From Actinomadura sp. WMMA1423 (GTDB taxonomy: Bacteria; Actinomycetota; Actinomycetes; Streptosporangiales; Streptosporangiaceae), in assembly GCF_006547145.1 (NCBI RefSeq), contig NZ_CP041244.1, positions 7,440,001-7,504,000 on the forward strand: DNA of 64,000 nt, given 5' to 3'. The position numbers were made by a program, and so were the translations under genes. Shown piece by piece: positions 25,327 to 34,275 of the stretch. The notes below the pieces were generated by a model. The model was not told where the DNA came from and ran no database searches. It saw only the letters and a program-made list of their open reading frames with translations. Every line of letters starts with the position of its first letter. Position 1 is the first letter of the stretch.

Positions 25327-26187
25327 CTACCCGGCGGGGCGCTCCAGCAGGGTGATCAGGCGGGCGAGGCCGTCCTCGCCGTGGCCCTCCGCCACCGCGC
25401 GGTCGAGCAGGGCCCGCAGCGGGAGCAGGTATCCGGGGTCCACGCCCTGGTCGCGGCTCGTCTCGATGAGGCCGGGGAAGGCGACCTGGCTGGTCGCGAT
25501 GCTCGAGACGCTGGTGGCGAAGTCGCCCGCCTCTACGGCGCGGGCCTGCTGGGGGAGCGTGCCCATCATCGCGGTCAGCCACGCGGTGGCCATCGGGGCG
25601 AACTCCGTGGCCGCGACCTTCTCCGACCGGACGAGCGCGAGGGCGTGCTGGAAGCCGGCGATCATCCCGTACATGGCGTCGAGCAGGGCCAGCTCGACCA
25701 GCGGCGCGAGCCCGGGGTCGGAGCCGAGGAAGCGCGCGCCGCCGAGCGCCGCGAGCGTCTCGCGGTGCTCCTCGAACGCCTCCTCGTCGCCGCTGTAGAG
25801 GATCAGTGCCTCCGGCCGCCCGATCATCGGCGGGACGGCCATGATCCCGCCGTCCACGTACCGGGCGCCGAGCCCGGCGACGTGCCCGGCCATGGCGCGG
25901 GCCTGCCGGGGCGTCCCGTTGGTGAGCTGGACGATCGTGCGCCCCGCGGCCGCGCCGCCGAGGACCTCCTCGGCGTTGGCGTACACGGACAGGCACACGA
26001 TCACCAGCGGGCTCGCCGAGACCGCGGCCTCGGCGCTCTCGGCCTCCACCGCGCCCTTGGCCACGAGCGGCTCGGCCTTGCCGCGCGAGCGGTTCCAGAC
26101 GGTCACCGTCCGCCCGTCCTTCAGCAGCGCCTCGGCGAGCGCGCTGCCCATCAGCCCCAGTCCGAGCACGGTCACGGAAGTCGTCAT
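25327..26187 (-). CDS. NAD(P)-dependent oxidoreductase, 3-hydroxyisobutyrate dehydrogenase / imine reductase-like
   Basis: Product of 286 residues. N-terminal Rossmann fold VTVLGLGLMGSALAEALL (5-22), VTVWNRSRGKAEPL (NADPH-type Arg/Ser after the second strand), then LTNGTPRQAR and a C-terminal all-helical dimerisation domain. The usual catalytic Lys of beta-hydroxyacid dehydrogenases is not obvious (PLVELALLDAMYGM), which fits imine-reductase-like members. It is divergent from a SARP-type regulator with an 81-bp promoter gap and 77 bp upstream of the nuclease gene on the same strand. It may make or modify a specialised metabolite, an inference from the regulator. Confidence 0.85.
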   Translation of the reverse strand: MTTSVTVLGLGLMGSALAEALLKDGRTVTVWNRSRGKAEPLVAKGAVEAESAEAAVSASPLVIVCLSVYANAEEVLGGAAAGRTIVQLTNGTPRQARAMAGHVAGLGARYVDGGIMAVPPMIGRPEALILYSGDEEAFEEHRETLAALGGARFLGSDPGLAPLVELALLDAMYGMIAGFQHALALVRSEKVAATEFAPMATAWLTAMMGTLPQQARAVEAGDFATSVSSIATSQVAFPGLIETSRDQGVDPGYLLPLRALLDRAVAEGHGEDGLARLITLLERPAG

Positions 26188-26231
26188 ATCGGTTTCCTTT
26201 CGTTCACAGGGCTTCAGCCTGCGTCGGGAGG

Positions 26232-26249
26232 GTTCGGGAAACGTTCGGG
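26232..26249. promoter_or_regulatory. SARP-type heptamer direct repeats
   Basis: GTTCGGG occurs at 26232-26238 and again at 26243-26249, an 11-bp period, with a related TCGGG just upstream (26224-26228). SARP (BTAD) regulators bind heptamer direct repeats spaced one helical turn apart. The site is 20 bp before the start of such a regulator and in the shared promoter region with the oxidoreductase gene. Confidence 0.5.
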
Positions 26250-26268
26250 CCGCACTACGGTGGAACGC

Positions 26269-29244
26269 ATGCGCTTCGGGGTCCTCGGTCCGCTGGAGGT
26301 GCGGACCGAGGGCGGCCGCCTCGTCCCGGTCCCGGACCGCAAGGTGCGGGCGCTGCTGGCCGATCTCCTCGCGCACGCCGGGCGCGCCGTCCCGGCCGAC
26401 CGCCTCATCGACGACCTGTGGGGCGACGCGCTGCCCGCCGATCCCGTCGCGACGCTGCGGGCCCGCGTCTCCCAGCTGCGCCGGACGCTGGAGGACGCCG
26501 AACCAGGCGCCCGCGCGCTGGTCGAGACCCGGCCGCCCGGCTACCGGCTGGCCGCCCGCACCGACGCGCTCGACTTCGCGGACCTCGCCGGGCTCGCGAT
26601 GGACGAGCCCGGCCCGGCCGCCCGCGCCGCGCGGTTCGCCGAGGCGCTGGCACTCTGGCGCGGCCCCGCGTTCGCAGACTTCGCCGACGCGCCCTTCGCC
26701 GCCCCCGAGATCGCCCGCCTGGACGAACTGCGCCTCGCGGTCCTGGAGGGCCACGCCGAGGCCCGCCTCGGCCTCGGCGAGGACGCGGCACTGGCGGCCG
26801 AACTGCGCGCCCTGGTGGACGGCCACCCGTACCGGGAGCGGTTGCGCGCGGTCCACATGCGCGCCCTGTACCGCGCGGGACGTCCCGCGGAGGCCCTCGC
26901 CGCCTACGACGACCTGCGCGTCCGCCTGCGCGACGACCTGGGCCTCGACCCCTCGCCCGAGCTGGCGGCCCTGCACGCGTCGATGCTCCGCCGTGACCCG
27001 GAGGCGGGCGGGGCGCGGGGCAACCTGCCGGCCGACGCGTCCTCCCTCATCGGCCGGGACGCGGCCGTCCGGGAGCTGACCGCGCTGCTGGAGACGGCGC
27101 GGCTCGTCACGCTGCACGGGATGGGCGGCGTGGGCAAGACCCGGCTCGCGGTGGCGGTCGCGCGCGCCCTGCGCGACCGGGACGAGGCGTGGCTGGTGCG
27201 GCTGGACGAGGGGCTGGAGGCGGGCGCGTCGGCCGACGACGCGGCCTCGTTCGTCGCCGGTGTGCTCGGGCTGCGCGACGACGCGGGCACCGGCGGCGGG
27301 CCCGCCGCGCGGCTCGCCGGGGCGCTGGACGGCAGGCGGGCGCTGCTGGTCCTCGACAACTGCGAGCACGTGGCCGAACCGGTGGCGCGGCTGGCGGTGG
27401 CGCTGCTGCGGGACGTCGCGGACCTGCGGATCCTCGCCACGAGCCGGGAGCCGCTGGCGATCTCGGGGGAGCGGCTCTGGACCGTCCCGCCGCTGGACGC
27501 CGGGGCCGCCGCCGCGCTGCTCGCCGACCGGGCCGGCCTCGCGCCGGGCCCCCGGGACGCCGGCGCGGTCGCGGCGATCTGCGGGCGGCTCGACGGCGTC
27601 CCGCTGGCCCTGGAGCTGGCCGCGACGCGGGTACGGGCGCTCGGTCTCGCGGGCCTGGCCGAACGGCTGGACGACCGCTTCCGGCTGCTGTCGGCCGGTA
27701 CCCGGGACGCCCCGCCCCGCCAGCGGACGCTCCGCGCACTGGTCGACTGGAGCTGGGAGCCCCTCGGCGAGCGCGAGCGGGCGGTGCTGCGGCGGCTGGC
27801 GGTCCACGCGGGCGGCTGCACCCTCGACGCGGCCGAGGCGGTCTGCGGCGCCGACGTCGAGACGCTCGCGGGCCTCGTCGACCGGTCGCTCGTCGTCGCG
27901 GGGGAGGGGCCGCGGTACCGGCTGCTGGAGACGGTCGCCGCGTACGGCGCCGAGCGGCTCCGGGAGGCGGGCGAGGAGGAGCGGGTGCGCCGCCGCCACG
28001 CCGAGTACTACATCCGCCTGGCCGAGCGCGCCGACCTGCGCGGTCCGGGCCGGCGCGACGCCCTGCGGGGCCTGCGCGCGGAGGCCGGCAACCTGCGGGC
28101 CGCCCTCGACGGCGCCGTCCGGGCCGGGGACGCCGGGCTCGCGCTGCGGCTGGTCAACGCTATGGGCTGGGCCTGGTTCCTGTGGGGCCGCGCGGCGGAG
28201 GCGCGCCGGGCGTTCGAGCGGGCGCTCGCCGTGCCGGGCGCGGCGGACCAGGCCTCCGCGGCCCGGGCGCGGACCTGGCACACCGGGTTCGCCATGCTCG
28301 ACGGCGACGGCCGGGACCGCGACGAGCGCGTGCGCGCCGCCCTCACCGCCGACGGCGACCCGTGGGCGCAGTGGTTCCTCGGGTTCGTCCGGTCCGGGTT
28401 CGGGGACCTGGAGCCGATCGGCGGGCTCGCGGCCGGCGCGCTCGACGGGTTCCGCGCCCGCGGCGACACCTGGGGCGAGGCGGCCGCGCTCGCCCTGCGG
28501 GCCGGGCAGGCCCTGTCGGCCGGCGACCTCGCCCTGGCCCGGCGGGACGGCGAGCGGGCCCTGCGGCTGTTCCACGCCGCGGGCGACCGGTGGGGACGGC
28601 TCCAGGCCACCGAGACGCTCGGCCTGCTCGCGGAGGTGACGGGCGACTACGCTCGCGCGCGGGACCTCCACGAGAGCGGCCTGCGCGACGCCGAGGAGCT
28701 CGGCCTCGGGGCGGAGGCGTCCGGCCGGCTGACCCGCCTCGGCCGCATCGCGCTGCTCGAAGGCGACCTCGACGGAGCCGACGCGCTGCACGAGCGCGGC
28801 AGGCGGCTGGCCGTCCGCGAGTCGCACCGCCGGATGGAGCACTTCGCCGAGATCGGCCTCGCGCTCGCGGCGCGCAGGCGCGGGCGCCTGGACGAGGCCG
28901 AGGCGATCCTGCGCCGCTGGCTCGGCTGGTGCCGCGACATCGACGGCGCCCCCGGCCTCGCCTTCCTCCTGGCCGAACTGGGGTTCGTCGCCGAACTGCG
29001 CGGGGACGCGGGCCGGGCGCTCGACCTGCACACCGAGGGCCTGGCGGCGGCCCGCGCCACCGGGCACCCCCGCGCCGTCGCCCTCGCGAAGGAGGGCCTG
29101 GCCGGCGCGCTCTCCCTCGCGGGCCGCCGCGCGGAGGCGGCGCGGGCGCTGGCCGCCGCGTCGCGGGCCCGGGAGGACGCCGGCGCGCCGCTGCCCGAGG
29201 CGGAGCGCGCCGACGTCGACCGCATCGCCGCCCGCCTCCGCTAG
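26269..29244 (+). CDS. AfsR/SARP-family transcriptional regulator with BTAD, NB-ARC and TPR domains
   Basis: Product of 991 residues. OmpR-like winged helix about 1-95 (VLGPLEVRTEGGRLVPVPDRK), BTAD about 96-245 (ending RLRDDLGLDPSPELAALHASML). The NB-ARC/STAND ATPase is about 255-500 with Walker A GMGGVGKTRLA, Walker B LLVLDNCEHV and sensor ATSREPL, then winged-helix LVDWSWEPLGERERAVLRRLA. Alpha-helical TPR-like repeats fill about 580-985. It probably switches on specialised metabolism genes in response to a signal that frees the ATPase. It ends in the CTAG shared with the convergent MFS gene. Heptamer repeats upstream suggest autoregulation. Confidence 0.93.
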   Translation: MRFGVLGPLEVRTEGGRLVPVPDRKVRALLADLLAHAGRAVPADRLIDDLWGDALPADPVATLRARVSQLRRTLEDAEPGARALVETRPPGYRLAARTDALDFADLAGLAMDEPGPAARAARFAEALALWRGPAFADFADAPFAAPEIARLDELRLAVLEGHAEARLGLGEDAALAAELRALVDGHPYRERLRAVHMRALYRAGRPAEALAAYDDLRVRLRDDLGLDPSPELAALHASMLRRDPEAGGARGNLPADASSLIGRDAAVRELTALLETARLVTLHGMGGVGKTRLAVAVARALRDRDEAWLVRLDEGLEAGASADDAASFVAGVLGLRDDAGTGGGPAARLAGALDGRRALLVLDNCEHVAEPVARLAVALLRDVADLRILATSREPLAISGERLWTVPPLDAGAAAALLADRAGLAPGPRDAGAVAAICGRLDGVPLALELAATRVRALGLAGLAERLDDRFRLLSAGTRDAPPRQRTLRALVDWSWEPLGERERAVLRRLAVHAGGCTLDAAEAVCGADVETLAGLVDRSLVVAGEGPRYRLLETVAAYGAERLREAGEEERVRRRHAEYYIRLAERADLRGPGRRDALRGLRAEAGNLRAALDGAVRAGDAGLALRLVNAMGWAWFLWGRAAEARRAFERALAVPGAADQASAARARTWHTGFAMLDGDGRDRDERVRAALTADGDPWAQWFLGFVRSGFGDLEPIGGLAAGALDGFRARGDTWGEAAALALRAGQALSAGDLALARRDGERALRLFHAAGDRWGRLQATETLGLLAEVTGDYARARDLHESGLRDAEELGLGAEASGRLTRLGRIALLEGDLDGADALHERGRRLAVRESHRRMEHFAEIGLALAARRRGRLDEAEAILRRWLGWCRDIDGAPGLAFLLAELGFVAELRGDAGRALDLHTEGLAAARATGHPRAVALAKEGLAGALSLAGRRAEAARALAAASRAREDAGAPLPEAERADVDRIAARLR

Positions 29245-30431
29245 GCGCGGCGGGAGAACGCCAGGGGGAGGGCCAGCAGGATCACGGCGGCCGTCAGGCC
29301 GAACGCCACCGGGTAGCCGGTCGCGGCGGCGGCGAGGCCGAACGCGGCGCCGCCGACGCCCATCCCCCCGTCGTAGCCGACGTTCCACAGCGCGCTGACC
29401 GTCCCGTAGCCGGACGCGGGCGCGCGCTCGAACATCATCGCCATGCTCGCGTTCTGCGTGACGCCGAAGCCGGCGCCGAACACCACCATGGCGGCGAGGA
29501 CGGCGACCGTGTTCGGCACCAGGGCCAGCAGCGCGATCCCGGCCGCGGCGACGGCCACGGCGGGCATGAGCAGCCGTCCGGCGCCGTACCGGTCCCCGAC
29601 ACGTCCCGCCCACCAGCGCGAGAGCGTCGCCGCCGCGGGCTGGACGAACAGCGCCGCCGCCGCGATCCCCGCGGGGACGGCGTCGGGCAGGAAGGTGACC
29701 AGGATGCCCGCCGCCATCGCGGTCGAGGCGAAGGCGAGGGCCGGGCGCAGCAGCGCCGGCGAGCGCAGTCCCGCCGCGATGCCGAACGGCCGGTCGGGCG
29801 CGGGCGAGGAGGAGGCCGGGCCGGTGACCGTGCGCGGCAGGCCGGGCAGCGCGGCGAGCGCGGCCAGCGAGGCCACCGAGCCCGCCACGAACACCGGCGT
29901 GTAGCCGACCCGGCCCGCGAGCCAGACCCCGAGCGGCAGCGCGAGCAGCGACGGCACCCCGGCCACGACCCCGAACAGCCCGATCCCCTCGCCGCGCCGC
30001 TCCGCCGGGACGAGCGCCGCGAGCAGCGCGCCCGTGACCACCACCGCCACCGCGAAGCCGAGACCGCGCACCAGGCTCACCGCGGTGATCGTCGCCATGG
30101 ACGAGGAGAACGGCAGCGCGAGCGAGGGCGCCCCGAGCAGCGCGATCCCCGCCGCGAGCACCCGCCGGTGCCCGAACCGGTCGAGCAGCCGGGGCAGTGA
30201 GAGCTCGGCGAGCACCGTGGTCAGCATCAGCGCGCCCGTCGTGGCCCCGGCGCCGACGCCCCCCGCGCCGCCCTCCACCGCGTACATCGGCACGACCGAG
30301 AACAGCAGGAAGAACCCCGTCAGCGTTCCGAAGGCGGCCGCGAACACCAGCGCCAGATGCCGCCCGACCAGCCGCGGCCGGGCGGCGCCGGCGGTGCCCG
30401 GATGCGGCAGCGTCTCCTGTGTCTCGCTCAT
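29241..30431 (-). CDS. MFS transporter
   Basis: Product of 396 residues with about twelve membrane helices. The loop 2-3 major facilitator motif is LLDRFGHRRVLAAG, and loop 8-9 has SRWWAGRVGDRYGAG. ATG 30431 is preferred to the upstream in-frame GTG 30437 because it begins MSETQ and better fits spacing. It is divergent from a MocR regulator with 47 bp between starts, the typical layout for an exporter controlled by its neighbour. Substrate unknown. The C terminus overlaps the SARP gene by 4 bp. Confidence 0.88.
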   Translation of the reverse strand: MSETQETLPHPGTAGAARPRLVGRHLALVFAAAFGTLTGFFLLFSVVPMYAVEGGAGGVGAGATTGALMLTTVLAELSLPRLLDRFGHRRVLAAGIALLGAPSLALPFSSSMATITAVSLVRGLGFAVAVVVTGALLAALVPAERRGEGIGLFGVVAGVPSLLALPLGVWLAGRVGYTPVFVAGSVASLAALAALPGLPRTVTGPASSSPAPDRPFGIAAGLRSPALLRPALAFASTAMAAGILVTFLPDAVPAGIAAAALFVQPAAATLSRWWAGRVGDRYGAGRLLMPAVAVAAAGIALLALVPNTVAVLAAMVVFGAGFGVTQNASMAMMFERAPASGYGTVSALWNVGYDGGMGVGGAAFGLAAAATGYPVAFGLTAAVILLALPLAFSRRA

Positions 30432-30447
30432 GGGCACGAACGTAGGC

Positions 30448-30471
30448 GACCATCCGGCCTGCTATATGGTC
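30448..30471. promoter_or_regulatory. Inverted half-sites between MFS and MocR genes
   Basis: GACCAT (30448-30453) and ATGGTC (30466-30471) face each other across 12 bp, and the segment CTATATGGTCCAAT ends just before the MocR start. This spacing places both half-sites on one DNA face, fitting a dimeric MocR operator controlling both divergent genes. Functional role inferred. Confidence 0.4.
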
Positions 30472-30478
30472 CAATCTC

Positions 30479-31888
30479 ATGGCAATCGAGTGGGCCGGTT
30501 CGACTCCGGAGCTGCTGCTGGCCCTGGACCGGGCCGCGACCGGGACGCTGCGCGCGCAGCTGGAGGACGCGCTGCGCGACGCGATCTGCACCGGACGGCT
30601 GAAGGCGGGCGAGCGGCTGCCGTCGTCGCGCGAGCTGGCCCGGCAGCTCGGCGTCTCCCGCGGCCTCGTCCAGGAGTGCTACGGCCGGCTCAACGCCGAG
30701 GGGTTCCTTTGCGCGCGTACGGGGTCGGCCACACGGGTGGCGCCCGTCCGCGTCGCCCGGGACGAACCGGCACCCGCGCCGCGGCCGGCCGCGTCCCGGC
30801 TGCGCGTCGACTTCGCCGCGGGAGTGCCCGACCTGGCGTCCTTCCCGCGCGGCGACTGGTCGTGGGCCCAGCGGGAGGTCGCCCGCACGGTGCCGAACGA
30901 GGCCCTCGGCTACGGCGACCCGCGCGGCTGCGAGGACCTGCGGGACGTGCTCGCCGGGCACCTCCGGCGGGTGCGCGCGGCCCTCGCCGAACCCGAGGAC
31001 GTCGTCGTCTGCGGCGGCTTCGCGCAGGGGCTGGCCATCGTTCTGCACGTCCTCGCCCGCCGCGGCGTCCGGCGCGTGGCCTTCGAGGACCCCGGCTACG
31101 GCGACGGCGCGACCATGGCCGCCGCCGCGCGCGCCGGGATCGAGGCGGTGCCCGTCCCGGTCGACGGCCTCGGGCTGGACGTGGACGCGCTCGACGCGAG
31201 CGGCGCCCGCGCCGTCGTCGTCACCCCGGCGCACCAGTGGCCGACCGGCGTCGTGCTCGCCCCCGAGCGGCGCCGCGCCCTCGCCGACTGGGCGTGCGAG
31301 CGGGACGGCGTCGTCGTCGAGGACGACTACGACGCCGAGTTCCGCTACGACCGGGAGCCCGTCGGGTCGGTGCAGGGGCTCGCGCCCGGCCGCGTCATCG
31401 CCCTCGGGACGGTCAGCAAGTCGCTGGCCCCGGCCGTCCGGCTCGGCTGGATCCTGTGCCCGCCCGCGCTGACCCGGGCGGTCGCGGAGGAGAAGCGGCT
31501 CGCCGACCGCGGCTCGCCCGTCCTGGACCAGCTCGCGCTCGCCGCGCTCATCGAGTCCGGACGCTACGGGCGGCACCTGCGCCGGATGCGGCCCGTCTAC
31601 GCGGCGCGCCGCGCGGCCCTCGTGGCGGCCCTCGCCGAGCACGCGCCCTCCGTGCGGCTGACCGGGCTGGCCGCGGGCTTCCACGCCGTCGCCCACCTGC
31701 CCGCCGGGACCGCCGAGCGGCGCGTCGTCGCCGGGGCGCGCCGGCGGTCGGTCGGCCTGTACGGGATGAGCACCTACCGGGCGTCCGGCGCGGCCGAGCC
31801 GCCGTGCCTCGTCCTCGGCTTCGGCGATCTCACCGAGACCGCCGTCCGCGACGGGATCCGGGACGTGGGCGACCTCCTCGAATCTTGA
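30479..31888 (+). CDS. MocR/PdxR-type GntR regulator with aminotransferase domain
   Basis: Product of 469 residues. N-terminal GntR winged helix about 20-85 (LRDAICTGRLKAGERLPSSR and LARQLGVSRGLVQECYGRL). The rest is a fold-type I aminotransferase-like domain with FAAGVPDLASFPR, the AHQWPTG substrate region, VEDDYDAEFRYDR and the PLP lysine in LGTVSKSLAPAVRLGW. MocR proteins sense PLP or amino compounds and control a divergent gene, here an MFS exporter. The ATG sits very close to the promoter-like ATATGG segment, so the leader is short or absent. Confidence 0.92.
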   Translation: MAIEWAGSTPELLLALDRAATGTLRAQLEDALRDAICTGRLKAGERLPSSRELARQLGVSRGLVQECYGRLNAEGFLCARTGSATRVAPVRVARDEPAPAPRPAASRLRVDFAAGVPDLASFPRGDWSWAQREVARTVPNEALGYGDPRGCEDLRDVLAGHLRRVRAALAEPEDVVVCGGFAQGLAIVLHVLARRGVRRVAFEDPGYGDGATMAAAARAGIEAVPVPVDGLGLDVDALDASGARAVVVTPAHQWPTGVVLAPERRRALADWACERDGVVVEDDYDAEFRYDREPVGSVQGLAPGRVIALGTVSKSLAPAVRLGWILCPPALTRAVAEEKRLADRGSPVLDQLALAALIESGRYGRHLRRMRPVYAARRAALVAALAEHAPSVRLTGLAAGFHAVAHLPAGTAERRVVAGARRRSVGLYGMSTYRASGAAEPPCLVLGFGDLTETAVRDGIRDVGDLLES

Positions 31889-31999
31889 GTTGAGTGCTAA
31901 CAACGACGCTCCACCATGTGAGATGACTTCATTCCGCGCACCGCACCGGCCGGGGGACAGTCGTCAGCATTCGGTTTCCAGTCCACCCCTGGAGCGAGA

Positions 32000-33277
32000 A
32001 TGCGCTATCGCAGCCTGCTCACCACCGCGGCGCTCGGCGCGGCCCTCGCCGTGCCCGCCGCCGTGCCCCCCGCCGCCGCGTCCCCCGCGCCCTCCGGCTG
32101 CGACGCCACCGACGCGCAGATCTACGCGGCGCCGCCGGCCGAGGTCACGGGCGGCCCGGGCGACCTGCTCGCCTGCCGCCCGGCGAAGCTGACGAACATC
32201 CCCGGCGACGTCCCGATGAAGGCGTGGAAGGTCCGGTACGTCTCGACCGACGCCAAGGGCGCCAGGAACGTGGTGACCGGGACGGTCGCCGTCCCGGACG
32301 CGGCGTGGACGAAGGGCGGCTCCCGCCCCACGGTCGCGTTCAACCCCGGCACGCTCGGCTCCGGCCCGCAGTGCGCGTTCTCCAAGCAGCTCGCGGGCGA
32401 GTACGTCGACATGTACGAGGGCGCCAACCTGACGCTGTTCCTGAAGGCGGGCTTCGCGGTCGCCGCCACCGACGGCGCGGGGTACCTCGACGGGCAGGTC
32501 CACACCTACATGGTCGGCGCGAACGCCGGCCACGCGCTGCTGGACGCCGTCCGGGCGTCGCGCCGCATCCCCGGCGGAAGCCTCACCGAGGACGGCAAGG
32601 TCGGCATCTCCGGTTACTCCGAGGGCGGCGCCGCCGCGCTGTGGGGCGCGCAGCTCGCCTCGTCCTACGCGCCGGAGCTGGACGTCGCCGGCGCGGCGGC
32701 GGGCGGCGTGCCCGGCGACCTGAAGCTCACGGCGAAGCAGCTGAACGGCAGCCTGTTCGCGGGCTTCCTCGCCGACGCGCTCGTGGGCCTGAACGCCGCC
32801 TACCCGGAGATGCCGTTCGACGAGCTGATGAGCGACCGTGGCGCACAGGCGATCAAGGACGTGAGGTCGAACTGCCTGTACGGGACGCTCGCCGTCTTCC
32901 TCGGGGCGAGGGTCGAGAACTTCTCCAAGGACGGCCTCTCGCTGGAGCAGATCTACGCGCTCAAGGGGCCCGGCGGCGCGACCTGGGGCGACATCGTCGA
33001 CCGGCAGAAGCTCGGCGCCGGCATCGGCACTCCCTCGTCCGGCGCCCGGTACGAGATCGGCTTCCCGGTCTTCCAGTACCGCGGATGGCTCGAGGAGATC
33101 ATCCCGCACGAGACCGAGGACGCCACCCGCCAGGCCTACTGCGAGGCCGGCATCACCACGACGTGGAAGAACACCTACCCGGCCGAGCACCTGTCCACCG
33201 ACTGGGGCGCCGCCGGGGACGTGACGGACTTCCTCGCCGACCGCTTCGAGGGCAAGCCCGCGCGGGGCAACTGCTGA
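32000..33277 (+). CDS. Secreted lipase (LIP family, alpha/beta hydrolase)
   Basis: Product of 425 residues. Signal peptide MRYRSLLTTAALGAALAVPA..AAAS (cleavage near residue 28). The mature part matches secretory LIP lipases: RPTVAFNPGTLGSGPQCAFS, ATDGAGYLDG, the nucleophile elbow GYSEGGAAALW, and a C-terminal His in YPAEHLSTDW. Two Cys near the N terminus and several later could form disulfides. It is the first gene of an operon with a desaturase and an acyl-AMP ligase, so it may release fatty acids from external lipid for use by the next two enzymes. Confidence 0.88.
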   Translation: MRYRSLLTTAALGAALAVPAAVPPAAASPAPSGCDATDAQIYAAPPAEVTGGPGDLLACRPAKLTNIPGDVPMKAWKVRYVSTDAKGARNVVTGTVAVPDAAWTKGGSRPTVAFNPGTLGSGPQCAFSKQLAGEYVDMYEGANLTLFLKAGFAVAATDGAGYLDGQVHTYMVGANAGHALLDAVRASRRIPGGSLTEDGKVGISGYSEGGAAALWGAQLASSYAPELDVAGAAAGGVPGDLKLTAKQLNGSLFAGFLADALVGLNAAYPEMPFDELMSDRGAQAIKDVRSNCLYGTLAVFLGARVENFSKDGLSLEQIYALKGPGGATWGDIVDRQKLGAGIGTPSSGARYEIGFPVFQYRGWLEEIIPHETEDATRQAYCEAGITTTWKNTYPAEHLSTDWGAAGDVTDFLADRFEGKPARGNC

Positions 33278-33306
33278 CCGCCGGACCAACGACAGAGGGA
33301 GTGAAC

Positions 33307-34275
33307 ATGACAGCGGGCGTCGCCGACGTCGGCAGCCACACCCCGCAGCCGGACATCTCCGGTACCGTCCCGTTCCCCGAGCGCGTCGCGGTCGTGGTGT
33401 TCGTGGTCGGGCCCGTCATCGGGCTGCTGGGCGCCGTCCCCTTCCTGTGGGGCTGGGGGATCGGCTGGACCGACGTCGCCATCTTCGCGTTCCTGTATCC
33501 GCTGAACGCGATCGGCATCACCGTCGGCTACCACCGGCACTTCACGCACGGCGGCTTCAAGGCCAAGCGGTGGCTGCGGATCGCCCTCGCGATCCTCGGC
33601 GGGCAGGCCATGCACGGCTCGGTGGTCCGCTGGGTCGCCGACCACCGCCGCCACCACAAGTACGCCGACCAGGAGGGCGACCCGCACTCGCCGTGGGCGT
33701 ACGGGCCCGGCGTGTGGGGCCTGACCAAGGGCCTCTACCACGCGCACATGGGCTGGCTCTTCGGCAGGGAGCGCACGTCCCGCAGCAAGTACGCGCCCGA
33801 CCTGCTGAAGGACAGGGACATCCGGTTCCTGTCGCTCGACCCCGTCTACGCCGTGATCGTCCTGTCGACGTTCCTCGTCCCGATGGGCCTCGGCGCGCTG
33901 CTCACCTGGTCGTGGCACGGCGCCGTCACCGCCCTGTTCTGGGGCGGGGTGATGCGCGTGTTCGTCGGCGACCACATCACGTTCTCCATCAACTCGATCT
34001 GCCACGTCTTCGGCAAGGAGGACTTCAGGACGCGCGACCGGGCCCGCAACGTGTGGTGGCTGGCGATCCCGTCGTTCGGCGAGTCCTGGCACAACCTGCA
34101 CCACGCCGACCCGACCTGCGCGCGGCACGGCGTCCTCAAGGGGCAGATCGACATCAGCGCCCGCGTCATCTGGATCTTCGAGAGGCTCGGCTGGGTCTGG
34201 GACGTCCGCTGGCCCGACCACGAGCGCCTCGCCGCCCGCCGCGTCACCGCCCCCAGCACCGGAGAGCGACCATGA
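33307..34275 (+). CDS. Acyl-CoA delta-9 desaturase (membrane fatty acid desaturase)
   Basis: Product of 322 residues with four membrane helices and the three histidine boxes that bind the di-iron centre: HRHFTH (76-81), HRRHH (113-117) and HNLHH (262-266). This is the DesA3/stearoyl-CoA desaturase class, which introduces a cis double bond at C9 of acyl-CoA using an electron donor such as ferredoxin or an Fe-S flavoprotein; no donor gene is adjacent. GTG 33301 is an alternative start two codons upstream. It lies 29 bp after the lipase and its stop overlaps the ligase start (ATGA). Confidence 0.93.
   Translation: MTAGVADVGSHTPQPDISGTVPFPERVAVVVFVVGPVIGLLGAVPFLWGWGIGWTDVAIFAFLYPLNAIGITVGYHRHFTHGGFKAKRWLRIALAILGGQAMHGSVVRWVADHRRHHKYADQEGDPHSPWAYGPGVWGLTKGLYHAHMGWLFGRERTSRSKYAPDLLKDRDIRFLSLDPVYAVIVLSTFLVPMGLGALLTWSWHGAVTALFWGGVMRVFVGDHITFSINSICHVFGKEDFRTRDRARNVWWLAIPSFGESWHNLHHADPTCARHGVLKGQIDISARVIWIFERLGWVWDVRWPDHERLAARRVTAPSTGERP

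Noticed and set aside
26188..30591. Very long open frame on the minus strand antisense to the SARP gene and beyond
   Set aside because: It is a GC-bias shadow: no recognisable domain upstream of the oxidoreductase start at 26187, and it opposes clear SARP and MFS genes.
31892..31900. GAGTGCTAA resembling half of a CIRCE/HrcA element upstream of the lipase gene
   Set aside because: The left arm TTAGCACTC is absent within the required 9-bp spacing and the downstream gene is not a chaperone.
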